Of a stretch of 17,367 nt of DNA, positions 14,179-17,367 are shown in pieces. A program made the position numbers and the translations under genes. Positions within the stretch are counted from its first letter, which is position 1, and each line of letters opens with the position of its first letter. Source of the DNA: Candidatus Caccousia avistercoris (GTDB taxonomy: Bacteria; Bacillota; Clostridia; Oscillospirales; Acutalibacteraceae). Below the pieces are notes generated by a model. The model saw nothing but the letters and a program-made list of their open reading frames with translations, searched no databases and was not told where the DNA came from. The stretch spans positions 1-17,367 of the forward strand of contig DVMK01000245.1 of NCBI GenBank assembly GCA_018715025.1. The letters run 5' to 3'.

Positions 14179-14213
14179 AAGCCGCCCGGCCTGTTTCCGC
14201 CGGGCGGCTTTTC
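14179..14213 (+). terminator. Intrinsic terminator after the dehydrogenase gene
   Basis: A perfect 12-bp stem (AAGCCGCCCGGC at 14179-14190 with 14199-14210) and an 8-base loop end in TTTT. It closes the isomerase-dehydrogenase unit. Confidence 0.87.
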
Positions 14214-14233
14214 TGCGCCTTCTGCGGCCCGGC

Positions 14234-14254
14234 AGGAGCAAAAACTCCTTTTTT
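14234..14254 (+). terminator. Weak second hairpin with T run before feoA
   Basis: AGGAG and CTCCT form a 5-bp stem around a 6-base loop, followed by six T. It may act as a backup terminator. AT-rich TATTATAGG (14259-14267) just after it could hold the feo -10, but I find no -35. Confidence 0.3.
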
Positions 14255-14326
14255 CGCTTATTATAGGATGACGAAAAGCAAAATTCCGGGCCGGAGCAGG
14301 CCCGTTGGAACAAAGGAGTCTTTGCC

Positions 14327-14608
14327 ATGAATCAGAACATTCCCCTTTCCCAGCTGCAGGAAGGGCAGGAGGCGCGGGTGGAACGGCTGTGCGCCTCCGG
14401 GCCCATGCGCCGCCGCCTTCAGGATATCGGCCTCACCGGCGGGGCCCGCGTGGTCTGCCTGCAGAAAAGCCCTGCCGGCGACCCGGTGGCTTACCTGATC
14501 CGCGGGGCGGTGATCGCCCTGCGGCGGGAGGATTCCCAATATATTATGATGGAGGGGGTGCAGGAGTATGGGGCTGACCGCGCAGTCTTCGGGGCTTGCG
14601 GCCATTGA
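14327..14608 (+). CDS. feoA: Ferrous iron transport protein A (SH3-like)
   Basis: The 93-residue protein has the FeoA order: IPLSQLQEGQEARVERL, then MRRRLQDIGLTGGARVVCLQKSPAGDPVAYLIRG and the closing VIALRREDSQYIMM strand. FeoA is a small cytoplasmic SH3-fold protein that works with the FeoB transporter. AAAGGAG (14312-14318) lies 8 bases before the ATG. Its last 41 bases overlap feoB in another frame, giving it a tail (about residues 80-93) encoded by the feoB start region and indicating translational coupling. The family is usually 75-85 residues, so this tail is slightly long. I see no clear Fur or DtxR box upstream. Confidence 0.94.
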   Translation: MNQNIPLSQLQEGQEARVERLCASGPMRRRLQDIGLTGGARVVCLQKSPAGDPVAYLIRGAVIALRREDSQYIMMEGVQEYGADRAVFGACGH

Positions 14609-16709
14609 CGCGGGCCTGCGGATCCGCCGGAGTTCCCCGGAACAGCGGGTCGTCGCCATAGGGGGAAACCCCAATGTGGGGAAAAGCACCATTGTAAACG
14701 CCCTCACCGGCCTGCGCCAGCACACGGGCAACTGGCCGGGCAAAACGGTGGCCGCCGCCCAGGGCTCCTGCCAGTTCCGCGGCAAGCCCTACACGCTGGT
14801 GGATATTCCGGGCACCTATTCCCTGTTCGCCCATTCTGCCGAGGAGGAAGCCGCCCGGGACTTTCTCTGCTTCGGCGGGGCGGACGCGGCCGTCATTGTG
14901 TGCGACGCCACCTGTCTGGAGCGGAACCTGAACCTGGTGCTTCAGACCATAGAGATTCTGCCCCGCACGGTGGTGTGCGTCAACCTGATGGACGAGGCGG
15001 AAAAACGGGGCGTGAAGGTAGACTGCCCGCGGCTGGAGCAGCTGCTGGGCGTCCCGGTGGTGCCTGCCAGCGCGGGGCGGGGGAAGGGGCTGGAAGGGCT
15101 GATGTCCGCTGTGGAGCAGGTGTCCCGCGGGGAATCCCCCCGGCCGCCCCGCCTCTCTTACCCGGCCGCCGTGGAGGAAGCGGCCGCCCTGGTACAGCCC
15201 TTTCTGGAGGGGCTGCCCTCCCCCGCCCCCAGCGCCCGGTGGCTGAGCCTGCGCGCTTTGGAGCCGGAGGAAAGCTGGTCTGCATCCCTGCGGGATTTTT
15301 TTGCCGCCCTGCCCGGCTGGCCGCAGGCAAAGGTGGCGGCGCTGCAGGGCAGGGCGCTGCTGTACCAGCGCGGCCTCACCCCCCAGGAGCTGCAGGACAA
15401 AATTGCCGCATGTCTGGTGGAAGCTGCCGGAAACATCTGCGCCCAGGCGGTGGAAGCGCCCCAGGACGCGGCCAGCAGCTCCGACCGCCGCCTGGACCGC
15501 ATCCTCACCAGCCGCCGCACCGGGATCCCCGCCATGCTTCTGCTGCTTGCCCTTGTGCTCTGGATCACCATCAGCGGGGCAAACTACCCTTCCCAGCTGC
15601 TTTCCTCCCTTGCCGGCTGGGCGGAATGGCAGCTTGACGGCCTCCTCGATTCCTGGGGAACGCCCGCCTGGGTGACAGAGCCCCTGGTACACGGCATGTT
15701 CCGGGTACTGGGGTGGGTGGTTTCCGTCATGCTGCCCCCCATGGCCATTTTCTTCCCTCTGTTCACCCTGCTGGAGGACTTCGGCTACCTGCCCCGGGTG
15801 GCCTTCAACCTGGACCACTGCTTTCAGAAGGCGAAGGCCTGCGGCAAGCAGGCCCTCACCATGGCCATGGGCTTTGGGTGCAACGCCGCCGGGGTGGTGG
15901 GCTGCCGCATCATCGACTCCCCCCGGGAGCGGATCCTGGCTGCCGTCACCAATGTGTTTGTCCCCTGCAACGGAAGGTTTCCCACCCTCATCGCCCTCAT
16001 CACCCTCTTTTTCCTGGGCGGGCAGCCCGGGCCGGGCCAGAGCCTTCTCTCGGCCCTTCTTCTCACCGCCGTCATCCTGCTGGGGATTTTCATGACCTTT
16101 CTGGTGTCCCGCCTGCTTTCCGCCACCATTTTGAAGGGCGTTCCCTCCTCCTTTACGCTGGAGCTTCCCCCCTACCGGCGGCCGCAGATTGGGCAGGTGG
16201 TGGTGCGCTCTCTGCTGGACCGGACGCTGTTTGTGCTGGGCCGGGCCGCCGCGGTGGCCGCCCCCGCCGGCCTTCTGCTGTGGATCCTGGCAAACGTCAC
16301 CTGGGGGGACGCCACCCTGCTGGCCCACTGTGCCGGATTTCTGGATCCCCTGGGCCGGGCCATGGGGATGGACGGCGTCATTCTGCTGGCCTTCCTGCTG
16401 GGGTCGCCTGCCAACGAGATTGTCGTCCCCGTCATGATTATGGCTTACATGGCCTCTGGAAGCCTGGCAGAGCTTTCTCTGCCGCAGCTGCATCAGCTTC
16501 TGCTGGAAAACGGCTGGACCTGGCTCACCGCCCTGTGCACCATCCTTTTCTCCCTCATGCACTGGCCCTGCACCACCACCCTGCTCACCATTCACCGGGA
16601 AACCAAAAGCCTGAAATGGACGCTGGTTTCCCTGCTGCTCCCCACCCTGTGCGGCGCTTCCCTCTGCTTCCTGACAGCCGCTGCCGCCAGGCTTTTGGGG
16701 GCGGTATAA
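14568..16709 (+). CDS. feoB: Ferrous iron transporter B (GTPase-coupled permease)
   Basis: FeoB imports Fe2+ across the cytoplasmic membrane. The 713 residues show an N-terminal G domain: G1 GNPNVGKST (33-41), G2 Thr60 in PGKTV, G3 DIPG (79-82), G4 NLMD (139-142) and G5 near SAG (168-170). A helical GDI-like region (about 180-310) follows, then a membrane domain from about residue 318 with gate motifs GFGCNAAGVVGCRII (435-449) and VPCNGRFPTL (465-474), and a second half containing NEIVVPVMIMAYM. The Cys-Asn pair and the PCNGR motif are as in clostridial FeoB; the first gate has GCNAAG where many homologues have GCNVPA. GGAGGGGG (14551-14558) lies 9 bases before the ATG. No feoC follows; a terminator starts 13 bases after the stop. 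Confidence 0.96.
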   Translation: MGLTAQSSGLAAIDAGLRIRRSSPEQRVVAIGGNPNVGKSTIVNALTGLRQHTGNWPGKTVAAAQGSCQFRGKPYTLVDIPGTYSLFAHSAEEEAARDFLCFGGADAAVIVCDATCLERNLNLVLQTIEILPRTVVCVNLMDEAEKRGVKVDCPRLEQLLGVPVVPASAGRGKGLEGLMSAVEQVSRGESPRPPRLSYPAAVEEAAALVQPFLEGLPSPAPSARWLSLRALEPEESWSASLRDFFAALPGWPQAKVAALQGRALLYQRGLTPQELQDKIAACLVEAAGNICAQAVEAPQDAASSSDRRLDRILTSRRTGIPAMLLLLALVLWITISGANYPSQLLSSLAGWAEWQLDGLLDSWGTPAWVTEPLVHGMFRVLGWVVSVMLPPMAIFFPLFTLLEDFGYLPRVAFNLDHCFQKAKACGKQALTMAMGFGCNAAGVVGCRIIDSPRERILAAVTNVFVPCNGRFPTLIALITLFFLGGQPGPGQSLLSALLLTAVILLGIFMTFLVSRLLSATILKGVPSSFTLELPPYRRPQIGQVVVRSLLDRTLFVLGRAAAVAAPAGLLLWILANVTWGDATLLAHCAGFLDPLGRAMGMDGVILLAFLLGSPANEIVVPVMIMAYMASGSLAELSLPQLHQLLLENGWTWLTALCTILFSLMHWPCTTTLLTIHRETKSLKWTLVSLLLPTLCGASLCFLTAAAARLLGAV

Positions 16710-16721
16710 CCGCGGCAGAAG

Positions 16722-16755
16722 CGGGCGTTCCCCATCGTTCGGGAACGCCCGTTTT
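16722..16755 (+). terminator. Intrinsic terminator after feoB
   Basis: CGGGCGTTCCC (16722-16732) pairs perfectly with 16741-16751 around an 8-base loop and is followed by TTTTCC. Confidence 0.87.
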
Positions 16756-16852
16756 CCTTCCCTCCGTCTGCGGCGGCGGCAGGATGCCGGCGGAGAGCAG
16801 GAAGAAATCTGGAAATTTTATGGTTATATTACTGCCGGAATTGGTCGAAAAA

Positions 16853-16861
16853 TGGTATACT
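16853..16861 (+). promoter_or_regulatory. Extended -10 promoter candidate for the membrane protein gene
   Basis: TGGTATACT carries a TG one base before TATACT (16856-16861), the extended -10 form, with no good -35 upstream. It would give a leader of about 145 bases to the ATG at 17014. Confidence 0.5.
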
Positions 16862-17013
16862 TAATCGAAGGGCCTCAAGCGGTTACAAGGCCGGTCAAGG
16901 CAGAGGGGCCGGGCGTTTTCCTGGGGGCGGGGCTTGCCCGGCACAGGCAAAAAAGCGCTGTTCCGCCCTTGGAAAATTGCTTTTCTCGAAACGCCGTCTG
17001 CAGGGAGGATTTC
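16862..17013 (+). other. Long GC-rich leader with possible stem-loops
   Basis: The stretch between the promoter candidate and the membrane protein gene contains no supported gene. GCCGGGC (16908-16914) can pair perfectly with 16936-16942 across a 21-base loop, and GGCCTC near 16871 can pair imperfectly with GAGGGGCC near 16903; these alternatives overlap at their edges. I recognise no known riboswitch. The rest of the 304-base gap after feoB holds the feoB terminator and an AT-rich promoter region. Confidence 0.3.
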
Positions 17014-17367
17014 ATGGACTTGTTTTATTTTTTAATGGAGCTGCTGGCAACGCTGACAGAAAATATTGTGGCCATAAGCGCCGTCACGGCAGCCTCGGGG
17101 CCAAGGTTTCAGGGGAAAAAGCACCTGCTGCTTCTCTGGCTGCTGTCCGCAGGAATGGTGGTTCCCATTACCGTCCTGAATCAAATTCAGAGTTTTTCCT
17201 TTCTTACCATTGCCGCCACCATGCTCGGCGTGATTGCGGTGACAAAACTCCTCTCGCAAGGCGGTATATTGATTCGCTCTACCGCCTGTGTCATTACCTA
17301 TTTTGTCATTCACACGTTGGATTACATCGCTTTATTTACAATAGGTTTATTTGTGGATGCATCCGAC
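17014..17367 (+). CDS. N-terminus of a polytopic membrane protein, cut by the window edge
   Basis: The frame is open from the ATG to the window end (118 residues). GGGAGGA (17003-17009) lies 4 bases upstream. Residues about 5-27, 36-54, 60-78 and 84-113 are hydrophobic and probably span the membrane, with a basic loop (GPRFQGKKH) after the first. This compact pattern, including a VLNQIQSFSFLTI segment, resembles the N-terminal sensor domain of AgrC-like (GHKL) histidine kinases of Clostridia. The kinase part, if any, lies outside the window, so that reading is inference. A transporter or other sensor is equally compatible with what can be seen. Base composition is more AT-rich than in upstream genes. 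Confidence 0.7.
   Translation, partial: MDLFYFLMELLATLTENIVAISAVTAASGPRFQGKKHLLLLWLLSAGMVVPITVLNQIQSFSFLTIAATMLGVIAVTKLLSQGGILIRSTACVITYFVIHTLDYIALFTIGLFVDASD

Noticed and set aside
14255..14326. Fur or DtxR-type operator before feoA
   Set aside because: The region is AT-rich in part, but no palindrome resembling either consensus could be aligned.
14544..16595. Long minus-strand open frame opposite feoB
   Set aside because: The translation is Gly/Gln/His-rich with no domain, while feoB on the plus strand is unmistakable. Similar antisense frames at 1462-2613, 5399-6322, 6560-7963, 7725-9515 and 9681-11183 were rejected for the same reason.
16785..16865. 27-codon open frame after the feoB terminator
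   Set aside because: It has no properly spaced Shine-Dalgarno, overlaps the promoter candidate and lacks recognisable features.

Overview
The window is GC-rich, protein-dense bacterial DNA with strong Shine-Dalgarno sites (AGGAGG/AAAGGAG types), TTGACA/TATAAT promoters, several TTG/GTG starts and compact GC-rich hairpin terminators. The gene set is a cysteine-type sulfatase, clostridial-style FeoA/FeoB, an AraC-cupin regulator, a small Asn/Ser/Lys-rich protein and an AgrC-like membrane N-terminus. Together these suggest a gut-type anaerobic Firmicute (Clostridia, probably the Oscillospiraceae/Ruminococcaceae). That placement is inference from style and content; the genus cannot be read from the sequence. 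I see no tRNA, rRNA, CRISPR array, transposase or prophage gene.

Layout. (1) 1-4813, plus strand: a large unassigned glycoside-hydrolase-like protein, an L-fucose mutarotase (FucU) and a beta-propeller protein with a C-terminal beta-sandwich. (2) 4814-5150: a 53-residue Asn/Ser/Lys-rich protein with its own promoter candidate, closed by a symmetrical terminator that also serves the opposite strand. (3) 5195-9530, minus strand: a beta-CASP metallo-beta-lactamase RNase, a sulfatase and NagA, read from a well-formed promoter at 9626-9654. (4) 9719-11093, plus strand: a monocistronic NPP-type phosphodiesterase behind a near-consensus promoter, ending at another bidirectional terminator. (5) 11183-12016, minus strand: an AraC-family regulator. 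It diverges from (6) 12172-14118, plus strand: a TIM-barrel sugar isomerase/epimerase and a Gfo/Idh/MocA dehydrogenase. (7) 14327-16709: feoA-feoB, ferrous iron uptake. (8) 17014 to the end: the N-terminus of a polytopic membrane protein, cut by the window edge.

How the genes fit together. Blocks 1, 3 and 6 look like cytoplasmic processing of imported host-type or plant-type oligosaccharides. Unassigned hydrolases would release sugars, FucU would interconvert anomers of fucose or a similar sugar, the sulfatase would remove sulfate, and NagA would deacetylate GlcNAc-6-phosphate. The isomerase and dehydrogenase would epimerise or oxidise a further sugar under AraC control. None of these enzymes has a visible signal peptide and no transporter lies in the window, so uptake must be encoded elsewhere. 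The most interesting leads are the uncharacterised hydrolase/propeller pair around fucU, a near-identical 15-base promoter-region motif shared by the fucU and isomerase units, the tiny Asn-rich protein, and an RNase heading a sulfatase-nagA unit.
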